DNA from: Gammaproteobacteria bacterium
GTDB taxonomy: Bacteria > Pseudomonadota > Gammaproteobacteria > Pseudomonadales > Pseudomonadaceae
Direction: 5' to 3'
Length of the DNA stretch: 64,000 bases
Assembly: GCA_023475025.1 (NCBI GenBank)
Contig: JAMCWB010000051.1
Coordinates: forward strand, 62,001-126,000
Shown one piece after another: positions 49,448 through 58,893 of the stretch (positions within the stretch are counted from its first letter, which is position 1; the number at the start of each line of letters is the position of its first letter). A model generated the notes under the pieces. The model saw nothing but the letters and a program-made list of their open reading frames with translations, ran no database searches and had not been told where the DNA came from. Made by a program: the position numbers and the translations under genes.

Positions 49448-49602
49448 TTTTTCCCCTTCCATCCACAGGATGGAACACTCCAAGGTCTATACTGTTATCA
49501 GTGAACGTCAACTACCGGCGCAAGGAAATACCGGCATGCGTTTCACGAAATAGTGTGAAAACACTGTTGTTGTCGATTGAATTGACTCAGAAAGGATACC
49601 TT

Positions 49603-51174
49603 TTGTTCATTAAATGTACACAACAGTTCGTCGCCTTCTCGCTCAGCGCCTTGTTAGCCAGCAGCGTAATCGCCGATGACCTGCCTCTGCTCATTGCGGC
49701 AGAACTGGATGCCGAATTAGCCCCTTTGTGTCCGACGGACACCGACAGCAATACCGCAGCCTTACAGCAGCTCTACGCCCAGTTTGACTATCAGCCGCTG
49801 TGGCAAAACCATGATCGCCGCTCTGCCCTGGTACAAGCGCTGTACGGATTAATTGATGATGGGCTTGATCCTGTCCGCTACCTCCCGGCTAATGGCAATG
49901 CCGACAGCAATGGCGACAGTCTCTATCGCCGGCTGTGCGACGAAATGCTGGCCAGCAGCCGTTATTTGCTGGCGCTGGAACATTTACTGCACGGCAGCCT
50001 GCCTGCCGCCGTGCAGGAGTCTTACTGGCAGCATGAACCTGAAGCAGGCCCCGACTTTGCCGACTGGCTGCGAGAGCAGCGCCAGCTGCTGGCCCAGCCG
50101 TTGTCTGCAGTTGAGCAGGCCCGCCCCAAACAGCATCAGTATCATGCGCTGCGTGCAGCCTTGCGCCAATTGCGCGATCACACCAGTGACTGGGACAGCC
50201 TGGACACCGGACCATTCCTGCGCCCCGGGCAAAGCAGTGAGCGCATCCCGCCGCTGCGTCAGCGGCTGGCGCAACTGGAGCTGGTTACTGCTGCAGAAGA
50301 CCCGGAGCGACCTGAGCATTATGACTCCACTCTGGAAACCGCTGTACGTAGCCTGCAGAGCCGCTATGGCTTGCAAGTCGACGGCATTGTCGGGCCGGCG
50401 ACCATCGAAGCACTCAATACCTCCCGCCAACAGCGATTGCAGCAAGTGCGCATCAATCTGGAACGCCAGCGCTGGCTGGAACACTTCTACCAGCCAGACC
50501 AGCTGGTAGTGAACATTGCCGGTGGCGATATCCGTCTGTACAAGGACGCTGAGCGCACCTGGCACGCCCGCGCACAAACCGGTCGCCTGGCACGGCGTAC
50601 ACCCTTGCTGGTCTCGACCCTGAACCGGGTTACCCTGAACCCGAGCTGGACCATACCGCCGACTATTCTGCGCGAAGACAAGTTACCCAACATCCGCCAG
50701 GATCTGGACTTTCTGCAACGGGAAAACCTGCGTGTGCTCGATTTTCAGGGCCGTCAGCTGGACCCAGCAGAGGTAGACTGGCAACGCCCTCAGGGCATCA
50801 TGCTGCGTCAGGACCCGGGACCGACCAATCCACTGGGGCGCATGGCATTTCGCTTCCCCAACCCCTTCCATGTCTATCTGCACGACACGCCCAGCCAGCA
50901 TATTTTCCAGCTGGCCAATCGCAGCGTAAGCTCCGGTTGTGTTCGCGTGCAGCGAGCTGATGAGCTGGCCGAAGCGGTGTTTGCCAACCTGCCGGCTGAA
51001 CGCCAGGCGCAGATTGAACGTCAGCTAGCCAGTCGACGCAGTGGGGAAATCAACCTGCCGACCGGCATTCACCTGATCCTCGCCTATTGGACGGTCGAGG
51101 TAGAAGACGGGCAACTACGCTTTCTACCCGACCCCTACAACCTGGACCAGGCCCTGCTTAATGCGCTGAACTGA
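49603..51174 (+). CDS. L,D-transpeptidase of the YcbB/LdtD family (TTG start)
   Basis: A 523-residue exported enzyme. After a signal peptide (residues 1-23, ending SSVIADD) comes an LdtD-type scaffold with a peptidoglycan-binding helix bundle (AVRSLQSRYGLQVDGIVGP near 250) and the YkuD domain with H427 (YLHDTPS) and C446 (SVSSGCVRV). It makes 3-3 crosslinks. The chosen TTG at 49603 lies 6 bp after AAAGGA and begins the signal peptide; no ATG fits. The end overlaps the convergent RND gene by 17 bp. Confidence 0.88.
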   Translation: MFIKCTQQFVAFSLSALLASSVIADDLPLLIAAELDAELAPLCPTDTDSNTAALQQLYAQFDYQPLWQNHDRRSALVQALYGLIDDGLDPVRYLPANGNADSNGDSLYRRLCDEMLASSRYLLALEHLLHGSLPAAVQESYWQHEPEAGPDFADWLREQRQLLAQPLSAVEQARPKQHQYHALRAALRQLRDHTSDWDSLDTGPFLRPGQSSERIPPLRQRLAQLELVTAAEDPERPEHYDSTLETAVRSLQSRYGLQVDGIVGPATIEALNTSRQQRLQQVRINLERQRWLEHFYQPDQLVVNIAGGDIRLYKDAERTWHARAQTGRLARRTPLLVSTLNRVTLNPSWTIPPTILREDKLPNIRQDLDFLQRENLRVLDFQGRQLDPAEVDWQRPQGIMLRQDPGPTNPLGRMAFRFPNPFHVYLHDTPSQHIFQLANRSVSSGCVRVQRADELAEAVFANLPAERQAQIERQLASRRSGEINLPTGIHLILAYWTVEVEDGQLRFLPDPYNLDQALLNALN

Positions 51175-54100
51175 CAGGCTTGACGCGGAACCAGAGCGCG
51201 TACAAGCCGGGCAAAAACAGCAGTGTGATAAGGGTGCCCACCAGGGTACCGCCAATCAGCACATAGGCCATCGGCCCCCAGAAGGCATCAAAGGTCAGCG
51301 GCACAAAGGCCAATGCCGCTGCCAGTGCAGTCAAGAGCACCGGTCGGGTACGCTGTACGGTCGCCTCGACCAGCGCGACATAGCGATCCATGCCGGCTTC
51401 CAGGTTGTCATCAATCTGCTTGGTCAGAATCAGCGTATTGCGCATCAGGATACCCGCCAGTCCGGTCAGACCCAGCAAAGCGACAAAGCCAAAGGGCTGA
51501 TTGCCCACCAGCAGCGCCAGGGTTGCCCCGATCACGCCCAAAGGCGCCGTGGCCAACACCATCAGAGTGCCGGAGAAGGTGCGCATCTGCAGCATGATCA
51601 CCACCAGCATCAAGGCCAGCATGATGGGCTGCACCTTGGCAATGGACGCTTGGCCCTTGGCCGACTCTTCGACAGCGCCACCAATATCCACCCGGTAACC
51701 GGCTGGTAACTCAGCGCGAAAATCCGCCATCTGTTGCCACAGGCTCATGGTCACATCCGGTGGCTGCGCCCCCTGAATATCTGCCTGTACGGTGATATAG
51801 GATTCACGGTTGTAGCGCTTGAGCACCGGGTCTTCACTGGCGACTTCAATCAGCCCGGCCTGGGACAGGGTAATGCTGCGGCCATCGGCGGTTCGCAGCG
51901 GCAAGTCGGCAAAGCTGCCCAGCTCGGTGTCGGCACCGCGCACACGCAACTGCACACTGCGGATGTCCTGGCGCAGCTCGGTTACCGGAACACCGCCCCA
52001 CTGCAGCTGCAGCTGATTGGACAGATCACGCGGCGTCAGGCCGATGGCACGCAAGCGCTCGGGATCCAGGCGCAACCGCACAACCGGAACACGGTCGCCC
52101 CAATCCAGGTGCGGCTCGACAATATTCGGGTGACCACTGATCAGGTTACGTAAACGGCTGGCCTGCTCGCGAAGCACGTCAGGATCATCGCCGACCACAC
52201 GAAATTCCACCGGAAAGACCACCGGCGGCCCGAACAGCAAACGATGCACGCGCACGCGTGCCTCAGAGTATTCACCAGCACTGATTGCCGCCCGCAAATC
52301 CGCCATGATCCGGTTACGCCCGTGTTCGTCTTCAGCGATGGCCACTACCTTGGCAAAATTGCTACTGGGCTGCTCCGGGTTCAGCGAGATAAAGAAACGC
52401 GGCGCACCGGCGCCCACATAGCTGGACAAGGACACCACATCCGCATGCTCGCGCAACTGCGCTTCGATACGCCGGGTCAGTGCGTCCGTTGCCGCGATAC
52501 TGCTGCCCTCCGGCAGGTGGATGTCGACCAAGACTTCCGGGCGATCCGAGGAAGGGAAGAACTGCTTCTGCACCAGGGTCTGCATACCGATGATCGACAG
52601 CACAAAGAGCGCCACCGTCGCCAACACCACGCTCTTGCGGAACTGCACACAGCGCTGGATCAAGCGGCGGAAGCGCTGGTAATTGGCCGTCTGATACTGG
52701 GTACCATGGCTCTGCGTACGCTGCTCCTTGGGGATGTCCTTGAGCAAGAGCACACCCAAATAGGGCGTAAACACCACCGCCACCAGCCAGGAAGCGAGCA
52801 AGGCAAAGGCCAGCACCCAGAAGATATTACCGGTATATTCACCCACCCCGGAGCGGGCAAAGCCAATCGGCACAAAACCGATGACCGTCACCAGGGTCCC
52901 GGACAGCATAGGCGCAGCCGTTACTGTCCAGGCATGGGCAGCTGCCTTGACCCGGTCCCAGCCCTCCTCCATTTTCACCAGCATCATCTCGATGGCGATA
53001 ATGGCGTCATCCACCAGCAATCCCAGGGCAATAATCAGCGCACCCAGGGTGATGCGGTCAAAGTTCATTCCGCGCATCAACATCAGCAAGAAGGTCAGAC
53101 ACAGGGTCAGGGGTACCGCGATACCCACGATCAAGCCAGGGCGAAAACCGATACTGGCGAAACTGACCAGCATGACCACCAGGACCGCCAGCAGAAACTT
53201 GTACTGGAACAACTCAACCGCCCGGGTAATGGCTTCGCGTTGATTGGTCACCTGCCGCAGCTCCATGCCCAGCGGCAGATTGGCACTCAATTTTTCATGC
53301 AAATCAGCCAGCTCGGCACCGACATCCAGGCCATTGCGACCACGCTCCAACACCACACCAATCATGACCGCTTCATCGGCGAAAGCACGGATCAGGTAGT
53401 TCGGTGGATCTTCATAGCCACGTTGTATGTCAGCGATATCGCCCAGACGAATCAGCCGCTCACCGATGCGCAGCGGCACATTGGCGATCGCATCCAGGTC
53501 AGCCAGGTCGGCATCAACCCGCCAGTACAGCCGTGGGCCGCTGGTCTCGACCAGGCCGGCTGGCAGCAAACGGTTATAGGCATCCAGCGCATCGGCAATC
53601 TGGTCCGGGCTTATGCCCAACTGAGCAACCTGCTGCGGGTCCACATCAACAAACACCCGTTCAGGCCGCTCGCCTAGTACCTGGACCTTTTGTACTCCGT
53701 CAACCCGGCTGAAACGGTCGCGTAACTGCTCTGCTTCACGCACCAGCTCGCGTGGCGGCAGGCCCGGGGCCGTCAGCGCATAGAGTGAAAAGTACACATC
53801 AGCAAAGTCATCATTGACGAAGGGGCCCTGCACCCCCGGCGGCAGCAGGGGTTCAGCATCCTGCATGCGCTTGCGCACCTGGTAGAAGAGTTCAGGCAAA
53901 TGATCCGAGGGAGTAAAATCCTCGAAGGTCACTTTCATATCTACCCGACCGGGACGGGATGTGGTTTCTATCTTGTCGAAATAACGTACTTCCTGCAGTC
54001 GCTTTTCCAGCGGATCGGCAACCTGCTGCTCCATTTGCGCAGCGGTCGCGCCCGGCCAGACGGCACTGACCATGACCACCCGCACGGAAAAGTTGGGATC

Positions 54101-54229
54101 TTCCGCGCGACCCAGGGCAAAAAAAGCATAAATACCGACGATCGCCGTCAACAATAGGAAAAACAGGGTCAGTGAACGTTCGCGTACCGCATGCGCAGAC
54201 AGATTGAAACGCAAGGGGTCCAGACTCAT
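51158..54229 (-). CDS. RND efflux transporter permease (TriC-like)
   Basis: A 1023-residue HAE1-type RND pump of 12 transmembrane helices. It shows the proton-relay DD pair in TM4 (GLLVDDAIIAIEMM) and the TM10 segment TVQRTRPVLLT. The start (FNLSAHAVRERSLTLFFLLL) and AEDPNF...WPGATAAQMEQQV are closest, from memory, to TriC of P. aeruginosa, a triclosan/detergent pump. No outer-membrane channel gene accompanies it. The ATG overlaps the adaptor stop by 4 bp, so they are co-translated. Confidence 0.92.
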   Translation of the reverse strand: MSLDPLRFNLSAHAVRERSLTLFFLLLTAIVGIYAFFALGRAEDPNFSVRVVMVSAVWPGATAAQMEQQVADPLEKRLQEVRYFDKIETTSRPGRVDMKVTFEDFTPSDHLPELFYQVRKRMQDAEPLLPPGVQGPFVNDDFADVYFSLYALTAPGLPPRELVREAEQLRDRFSRVDGVQKVQVLGERPERVFVDVDPQQVAQLGISPDQIADALDAYNRLLPAGLVETSGPRLYWRVDADLADLDAIANVPLRIGERLIRLGDIADIQRGYEDPPNYLIRAFADEAVMIGVVLERGRNGLDVGAELADLHEKLSANLPLGMELRQVTNQREAITRAVELFQYKFLLAVLVVMLVSFASIGFRPGLIVGIAVPLTLCLTFLLMLMRGMNFDRITLGALIIALGLLVDDAIIAIEMMLVKMEEGWDRVKAAAHAWTVTAAPMLSGTLVTVIGFVPIGFARSGVGEYTGNIFWVLAFALLASWLVAVVFTPYLGVLLLKDIPKEQRTQSHGTQYQTANYQRFRRLIQRCVQFRKSVVLATVALFVLSIIGMQTLVQKQFFPSSDRPEVLVDIHLPEGSSIAATDALTRRIEAQLREHADVVSLSSYVGAGAPRFFISLNPEQPSSNFAKVVAIAEDEHGRNRIMADLRAAISAGEYSEARVRVHRLLFGPPVVFPVEFRVVGDDPDVLREQASRLRNLISGHPNIVEPHLDWGDRVPVVRLRLDPERLRAIGLTPRDLSNQLQLQWGGVPVTELRQDIRSVQLRVRGADTELGSFADLPLRTADGRSITLSQAGLIEVASEDPVLKRYNRESYITVQADIQGAQPPDVTMSLWQQMADFRAELPAGYRVDIGGAVEESAKGQASIAKVQPIMLALMLVVIMLQMRTFSGTLMVLATAPLGVIGATLALLVGNQPFGFVALLGLTGLAGILMRNTLILTKQIDDNLEAGMDRYVALVEATVQRTRPVLLTALAAALAFVPLTFDAFWGPMAYVLIGGTLVGTLITLLFLPGLYALWFRVKPVSSAH

Positions 54230-55284
54230 GGCAGCACCTCAACCGCCTGCCCGGCCTCGAGCAAATGCACCCCGAGCGCCACAACGGGTGTTCCGGTGGT
54301 CAAGGCACTGCGCACCCAGGCCTGTTCCTTGCGCGTGCTGACCAACTCGACCGTAACAAACTCAACCTGGCCATCACGCACCTGCCATACACCGGTGCCC
54401 TGGCCCTTGTCGATCAGCGCGCTGAGCGGCAGTTGTTGCAGGCCATCACTGTCATCGCCATTGCCATGCAGTTGCAGGGTTACGCTGCTACCCAGAGGCC
54501 AATTCTGCGGATCATCATCGATGGCAAAACGCGCACGCCAGCTGCGCGTCATCGGGTCAGCCGCGCCTGCCACTTCGCGCAGGCTGGCCGGTGCCCGTTG
54601 CTGACCACCAAAAAGTACCACTTCTCCCTGTTCCGGCAGGCCTCGCCGACGTCGCTCGGGCACAAAGACTTCAATCTCGTGCTCACCCTCGGAGGCCAGT
54701 ACGGCTACCGCCTGCCCCGGCGCCACCACCTGCCCCACTTCACCACTGACCTCAATCAGCACACCAGACGCGGGCGCGCGCAGTTCAACATATTCCAGTG
54801 CCGTCTGCGCCTGGGCCAGTTGTGCCTGGGCACTGCGTACACTTTCCTGCGCCGCTTCAGCTGCGGTAACCGCATCATCGTAATTCTGCACCGGTACCAG
54901 ATCACGCTCACGCAGGCTCAACAAGCGCTGACGACTGGACTCTGCATTCTCCGCCTGCAAGCGGGCAGCAGCCAGAGCAGCGCGGGCCGAGGCCAACTGT
55001 TGACTGACATCGCGCGGATCAAGGGTCAACAACACCTGATCAGCCTCTACCCGCTGGCCAGCCTGCACCTGACGCGCGTTGATCTCTCCAGCCAGTCGAA
55101 AGCCCAGCTCCACCTGGTGCCGCGCCTGCACACTGCCGCTCAGCGTCCACTCCGGCGGACTGGCCGGCTGCACGGCAACAACCCGGACTTTTACCGGATT
55201 ATCATCACGGGATTGCGGGGCTGAATCGTTGCCGCAGCCCACCAGCAGGGCCGCAGCGAGCAAAGAGAGAAGTACAGGACGCAT
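54226..55284 (-). CDS. RND efflux periplasmic adaptor (membrane fusion) lipoprotein
   Basis: A 352-residue membrane-fusion protein. The lipobox LVGC has C17, anchoring it to the inner membrane. It has lipoyl half-motifs (HQVELGFRLAGEINARQVQAG and the matching LRAPASGVLIEV), an alpha-helical hairpin between them, and a beta-barrel/MP domain. It is the first gene of the minus-strand operon with the RND permease. A TetR gene is transcribed divergently 103 bp away. Confidence 0.93.
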   Translation of the reverse strand: MRPVLLSLLAAALLVGCGNDSAPQSRDDNPVKVRVVAVQPASPPEWTLSGSVQARHQVELGFRLAGEINARQVQAGQRVEADQVLLTLDPRDVSQQLASARAALAAARLQAENAESSRQRLLSLRERDLVPVQNYDDAVTAAEAAQESVRSAQAQLAQAQTALEYVELRAPASGVLIEVSGEVGQVVAPGQAVAVLASEGEHEIEVFVPERRRRGLPEQGEVVLFGGQQRAPASLREVAGAADPMTRSWRARFAIDDDPQNWPLGSSVTLQLHGNGDDSDGLQQLPLSALIDKGQGTGVWQVRDGQVEFVTVELVSTRKEQAWVRSALTTGTPVVALGVHLLEAGQAVEVLP

Positions 55285-55387
55285 TTTTTGTTAACCTTGT
55301 ATTAGCAGTGCTGCAATAATTACAGAACGGTAACGTACAGTAAATACTTTTTCGGCGCATTATGCGTGCCTTGAATGGAGTGAAATA

Positions 55388-56023
55388 ATGCACAACCCCG
55401 GCAGCTCACCACGCCCAGGACGGCCAGTCGATCCGGATAAGATCGAACGCATTCTGGACCATGCGCTGCAAAGTATTGCCGAGGGCGACCTGCAGTTCGG
55501 GATGGAGTCAGTAGCACGCCGTGCCGGCGTGGCCAAAAGCACACTTTACCGCCATTTTGACAATGCCGAGGGCTTGCTCAAAGCGGTACTCGAACGACAG
55601 CACCGAGCCTTGGTCGGCCATGGTCCTGAACCCTTTTCATCACTGGAAGGGTTGCGCGAGCAACTCTTGCGTCTGGGTCACCAGTTACTGGCATTTCTTG
55701 CCAGCGAGGAAGGGGTAAAAATTCTGCGTGCGGTCATCGCCCATGGCGCCCGCCATGGCGCGCATGGTGCATTGATCTATCAGGATGGGCCTATTGCCTT
55801 TGTGCGGCGCGCTGAAGAGTGCCTGCGTCATGCCGTGAAACAGGGGCAAATCCAGGTTGACGATCCGGCCATGGCGGCCGAGCAACTGATCGGTATGTGG
55901 AAGGGCAGCATGTTTACCGGGCTGCTGATGAACGGCCGTCCCTTGCCGGATCAGGCCGAGTGCAAACAACGTATCGAATCTGCTGTTGACCTGTTCTTGC
56001 GGGCGACCAGTAGCGCGAACTGA
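55388..56023 (+). CDS. TetR/AcrR-family regulator, likely of the RND operon
   Basis: A 211-residue TetR-type protein. The N-terminal helix-turn-helix is at about 25-60 (MESVARRAGVAKSTLYRHFDNAEGLLKAVL), with a helical ligand-binding domain after it. A Pro/Arg-rich N-terminal leader (PGSSPRPGRPVDPD) is common in TetR_N proteins. It is divergent from the adaptor-pump operon, the usual layout for local repression. The 103-bp intergenic region contains an imperfect palindrome around GCAGTGCTGC (55306-55314 centre) as operator candidate. Confidence 0.9.
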   Translation: MHNPGSSPRPGRPVDPDKIERILDHALQSIAEGDLQFGMESVARRAGVAKSTLYRHFDNAEGLLKAVLERQHRALVGHGPEPFSSLEGLREQLLRLGHQLLAFLASEEGVKILRAVIAHGARHGAHGALIYQDGPIAFVRRAEECLRHAVKQGQIQVDDPAMAAEQLIGMWKGSMFTGLLMNGRPLPDQAECKQRIESAVDLFLRATSSAN

Positions 56024-56080
56024 TCGCCGCACGGTGCACGCAGAGTAAGGCCCCGCTGACCAGAGCCAACAGGGCCAAGG

Positions 56081-56278
56081 CTACAAGTTATCACTGAAAT
56101 CACGCAATTCTTGCTGTGCCTTTTCCTTGGTCCAACCGTACTTTTCTTGCAACTTGCCGGCCAGGTGTTCTGAATGGCCATCAATGGTATCCAGATCATC
56201 ATCGGTCAGGTTACCCCAACGCTCCTTGACGCGGCCACGGACCTGCTTCCACTTACCTTTGAAAATATCGCTGTTCAT
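56081..56278 (-). CDS. CsbD-family stress protein
   Basis: A 65-residue small acidic/basic helical protein of the CsbD family (general stress protein; function unknown). The conserved FKGKWKQVRGRVKERWGNLTDDDL and the LAGKLQEKYGW block are visible. AGGAGG is separated by 6 nt from the ATG at 56278; the ATG two codons earlier (56284) abuts AGGAGG and cannot be used efficiently. It is 66 bp downstream of the BON gene on the same strand. Confidence 0.88.
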   Translation of the reverse strand: MNSDIFKGKWKQVRGRVKERWGNLTDDDLDTIDGHSEHLAGKLQEKYGWTKEKAQQELRDFSDNL

Positions 56279-56344
56279 GGTCATCCTCCTCTGCAGTCTG
56301 AATGCAGCCGGGCCTTGCAGCCCGGCCGATCAGCAAACCACTGA

Positions 56345-56704
56345 TTACTCGTGTGAGTTCAGACCATCAGCTGCCACTGCTTCAACGCCTTCAATATCTT
56401 CTGCAATCTTGATCGCCAGTTCACGCTGGGCATCGGTGTCAACGTCACCGCTCAGGGTCACTACACCTTCATTGGTTTCAACGCCAATATCCAGTGCAGA
56501 CAACTCGCTTTCAGCCACGAAGCTGGCGCGTACCTTGCTGGTAATCCAGGTGTCGGAGGTCGCTTGACCAGCTGTTTCCATTGCGCTGCTGGCATCATCG
56601 CGGGCGTCATCGACGTCATAGGCAAATGCGGCTGACGACATACCCAGTCCCATTACGGCTGCGGTCAGTGAAGCAATAGCAAATTGTTTGGTTGAGTGTT
56701 TCAT
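56345..56704 (-). CDS. BON-domain periplasmic protein (OsmY-like)
   Basis: A 119-residue exported protein. The signal peptide is residues 1-28 (ending SSAAFA), followed by a short acidic stretch and one BON domain about 50-115 (WITSKVRASFVAESELSALDIGVETNEGVVTLSG...). BON domains bind phospholipid surfaces; relatives are osmotic-stress induced. A sigma-54-like element and a TATACA -10-like box lie upstream. It probably forms a stress unit with csbD. Confidence 0.88.
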   Translation of the reverse strand: MKHSTKQFAIASLTAAVMGLGMSSAAFAYDVDDARDDASSAMETAGQATSDTWITSKVRASFVAESELSALDIGVETNEGVVTLSGDVDTDAQRELAIKIAEDIEGVEAVAADGLNSHE

Positions 56705-57024
56705 GGATCAATCTCCTTTTCTTCCAGGTAATCTGCAACCAGGTTGCTGCAGGTTCATATGTATACTTGCAGCCTGCGTGCCAACTTTTAATGGCGTACA
56801 TTTTTCTTAAAAATCAACTAGTTATTATTTATCCCATCAGCACAGACCTTGCAATTCACCGCATCGAAGGAAATGTCATCATGCAATCTGCAAGGTTTCC
56901 CGGATCTTTTTCGCGTGGCATGAACTAGCACAGCCATTGACAGCAGAGTCTTAGCTGGTGAAAGTTTCATCCGCATTGCCAATCCAGGCTTTGCACAAGT
57001 GACACAGGCCCGGAGAACGCTGTC
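56705..57024. promoter_or_regulatory. Intergenic region upstream of the BON gene and the hydrolase gene
   Basis: About 320 AT-rich bp with no convincing gene. It holds GCAACC-A-GGTTGC, a 13-nt palindrome in the BON leader, the sigma-54-like site at 56768-56783, and a TATACA box. A 15-residue ATG-led frame near 56881 has a GGAA upstream but no other support. The hydrolase side has no strong promoter that I can see; its leader has CCCGGAGAACGCTGTC before ATG 57025. Confidence 0.5.
56768..56783 (-). promoter_or_regulatory. Sigma-54-type promoter candidate upstream of the BON gene
   Basis: On the minus strand: TGGCACG-CAGG-CTGCA. The -24 element is perfect (TGGCACG), the -12 is CTGCA against TTGCA, and the GG-N10-GC spacing is exact. 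A TATACA sequence just downstream could be a competing sigma-70/S -10. Confidence 0.45.
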
Positions 57025-57915
57025 ATGATCACCGAACACCCGATACAGTCTGAGCAGGTGCAACTGCTGGCTGCTGATGGCTACCCGCTGAGTGCCACGC
57101 TTTACCACAGCCCAGCAGCCAAAGCACACTTGCTCGTGGCCGCCGCAACCGGCACGCCGCGGGGTTTTTACCGCCGTTTTGCCGAACATGCGGCAGCCCA
57201 GGGCTTCAGTACCCTGACCCTGGACTACCGGGGAATTGGCGAGTCACGCCCGGACGACTTGCGCACGCTGGACATGCACTTTATGGACTGGGCCACCAAG
57301 GATCTGGCGGCGGCAACCGACTTCCTGCACACCCCGGAGCGGCCACTCTTTATGGTCGGGCACTCCTATGGTGGCCATGTGCTCGGGCTGATACCGGACA
57401 ACCACCGTATCGCCGGTCTGTACACCTTCGGCACGGGTGCCGGCTGGCATGGCTGGATGCCTGGACTGGAACGCTACCGTGTGGCCTTGTTATGGAAAGT
57501 GATTGCCCCTCTGATAACCCGGCGCAAGGGCTACCTGGCCTGGAAACGTCTGGGCATGGGCGAAGATCTGCCCATGGGCGCCTATACCTACTGGAAACGC
57601 TGGTGCAGCTACCCACGTTATTTTTTCGATGATCCCGAACTGCCCCACCTGGCTGAGCAATTTGCCCAGGTACGCACCCCGATTACCGCCGCCTGCAGTC
57701 TGGATGACCTCTGGGCACCACCGAAGTCCCGGGATGTGTTCATGGCTGGCTACAGTAACGCACCTTATCAGGCACGCACCATTGACTCACAGGCTGAAGG
57801 TCTGGGTGCCATCGGACATATGGGCTACTTCCGCAGTCATGCCCAGCCACTCTGGGATGAAGCGCTCAGTTGGTTTGAGCAACTGGCAAGCCAGAACAGG
57901 TCAGGCAGCGCCTGA
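57025..57915 (+). CDS. Alpha/beta-fold hydrolase
   Basis: A 296-residue alpha/beta hydrolase. It has a TGTPRGFYRRFAEHAAAQGF oxyanion region near 42, the nucleophile elbow GHSYGG (S114), an acid in the DDLWAPP loop near 234, and a histidine in GHMGYFRSH near 262. No signal peptide, so cytoplasmic. Substrate unknown (esterase, lipase or acyltransferase-like). It faces the broken PAS gene convergently, with 17 bp between the stops. Confidence 0.8.
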   Translation: MITEHPIQSEQVQLLAADGYPLSATLYHSPAAKAHLLVAAATGTPRGFYRRFAEHAAAQGFSTLTLDYRGIGESRPDDLRTLDMHFMDWATKDLAAATDFLHTPERPLFMVGHSYGGHVLGLIPDNHRIAGLYTFGTGAGWHGWMPGLERYRVALLWKVIAPLITRRKGYLAWKRLGMGEDLPMGAYTYWKRWCSYPRYFFDDPELPHLAEQFAQVRTPITAACSLDDLWAPPKSRDVFMAGYSNAPYQARTIDSQAEGLGAIGHMGYFRSHAQPLWDEALSWFEQLASQNRSGSA

Positions 57916-57932
57916 CTGCTGCTCATCAGCCC

Positions 57933-58893
57933 CTAGCCGTCGATTTTGGCCAGCGAGGCAGCCAGCGCTTCGACCCGCTGATTGGTTTCACCGACCAGGG
58001 TAGCAATGCCCTGCAGCATGGGGCCCGGTTTCTTGCCCCGTGCTTCTTCCAGACCATAGCCAGCGAGCTTTTCGAAACCGGCATTGAGGTACTCAATCTT
58101 GCCATTAGCATCGGTTATGACAATACCGCTGTTGGCATGATCAGCCACCAGTGACAGCATTTCCATCTTTTCCCGCTTTTCGACTTCCTCGGTCACATCC
58201 TTGAAAAACGCCGTATAAGTGATCCGGCCGTCAAACTCGATCTTGCTGATTGCGGCTTGCCCCCAAAGGCTGGTGCCATCCTTGCGAGGTACCGGAATCT
58301 CCCGATAGCTGCCAACAATGCGGTTTTCGCCAGTCTTGCGATTTCGGTCGACAAAGCCATCGTGTTGGCTCTGAATTGACTGTGGAACCAGCATTTTCAC
58401 ATTTTACCCAGCACTTCAGAGCGGCTATAACCCCACATCTTTTCTGCCGCCCGATTGAAAAAAGTGACTATGTTGTTTTCATCAATGGAAACAACCACAT
58501 CCATTGCCTGCTCCAGCGTCTGGTTGGCCAGCTCACGGGCAGAACGTTCTCGGGTCACGTCGCGGACAAATACGGTGTGCTGAAAACCGCGCCCACTTTT
58601 ACCCGGGATATGACCAGTTCGACCCAGAACATCTTGCCATCAGCCTTGCTGACCTGAACCTCGACCGGCGCCCCCTGATTACTGTCAGCGGCGTTGAGGT
58701 GCGCTTGTGCAAAGAGCTTGCGCAATGGCTGACCAATAACACTGGCTTTGCTGTAGCCCCAGAGCTGCTCTGCAGCCTGGTTGAAGAAGGTCACGACCTG
58801 GTGCTCGTTGGCACATAAAATGGCTTGCGGTGCATTCTCCAGCGCAAGAGTGTGTGGTGACTTGAGAAACAAGCGAGAGAGAAAACCAGGCAT
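57933..58893 (-). pseudogene. Broken multi-PAS sensor gene with two frameshifts and no output domain
   Basis: Reading from ATG 58893 (AGGA upstream), a first PAS domain (NAPQAILCANEHQVVTFF) breaks at a T4/A4 run (58597-58600). One extra A there would restore SRVKSGRGFQHTV. The second frame carries the next PAS (VVSIDENNIVTFFNRAAEKMWGYSRSEVLG) and breaks at an identical GGGTAAAA context (58402-58405), where one extra A restores GKNVKMLVPQS. A third PAS (NSGIVITDANGKIEYLN) follows, then after MLQG the sequence ends in IATLVGETNQRVEALAASL, which resembles the tail of a chemoreceptor-like output. The output module itself is missing. Confidence 0.8.

Noticed and set aside
52244-53677. 477-codon open frame opposite the RND permease
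   Set aside because: His/Gln/Asp-rich composition typical of an antisense shadow of a GC-rich gene; no start signal or domain.
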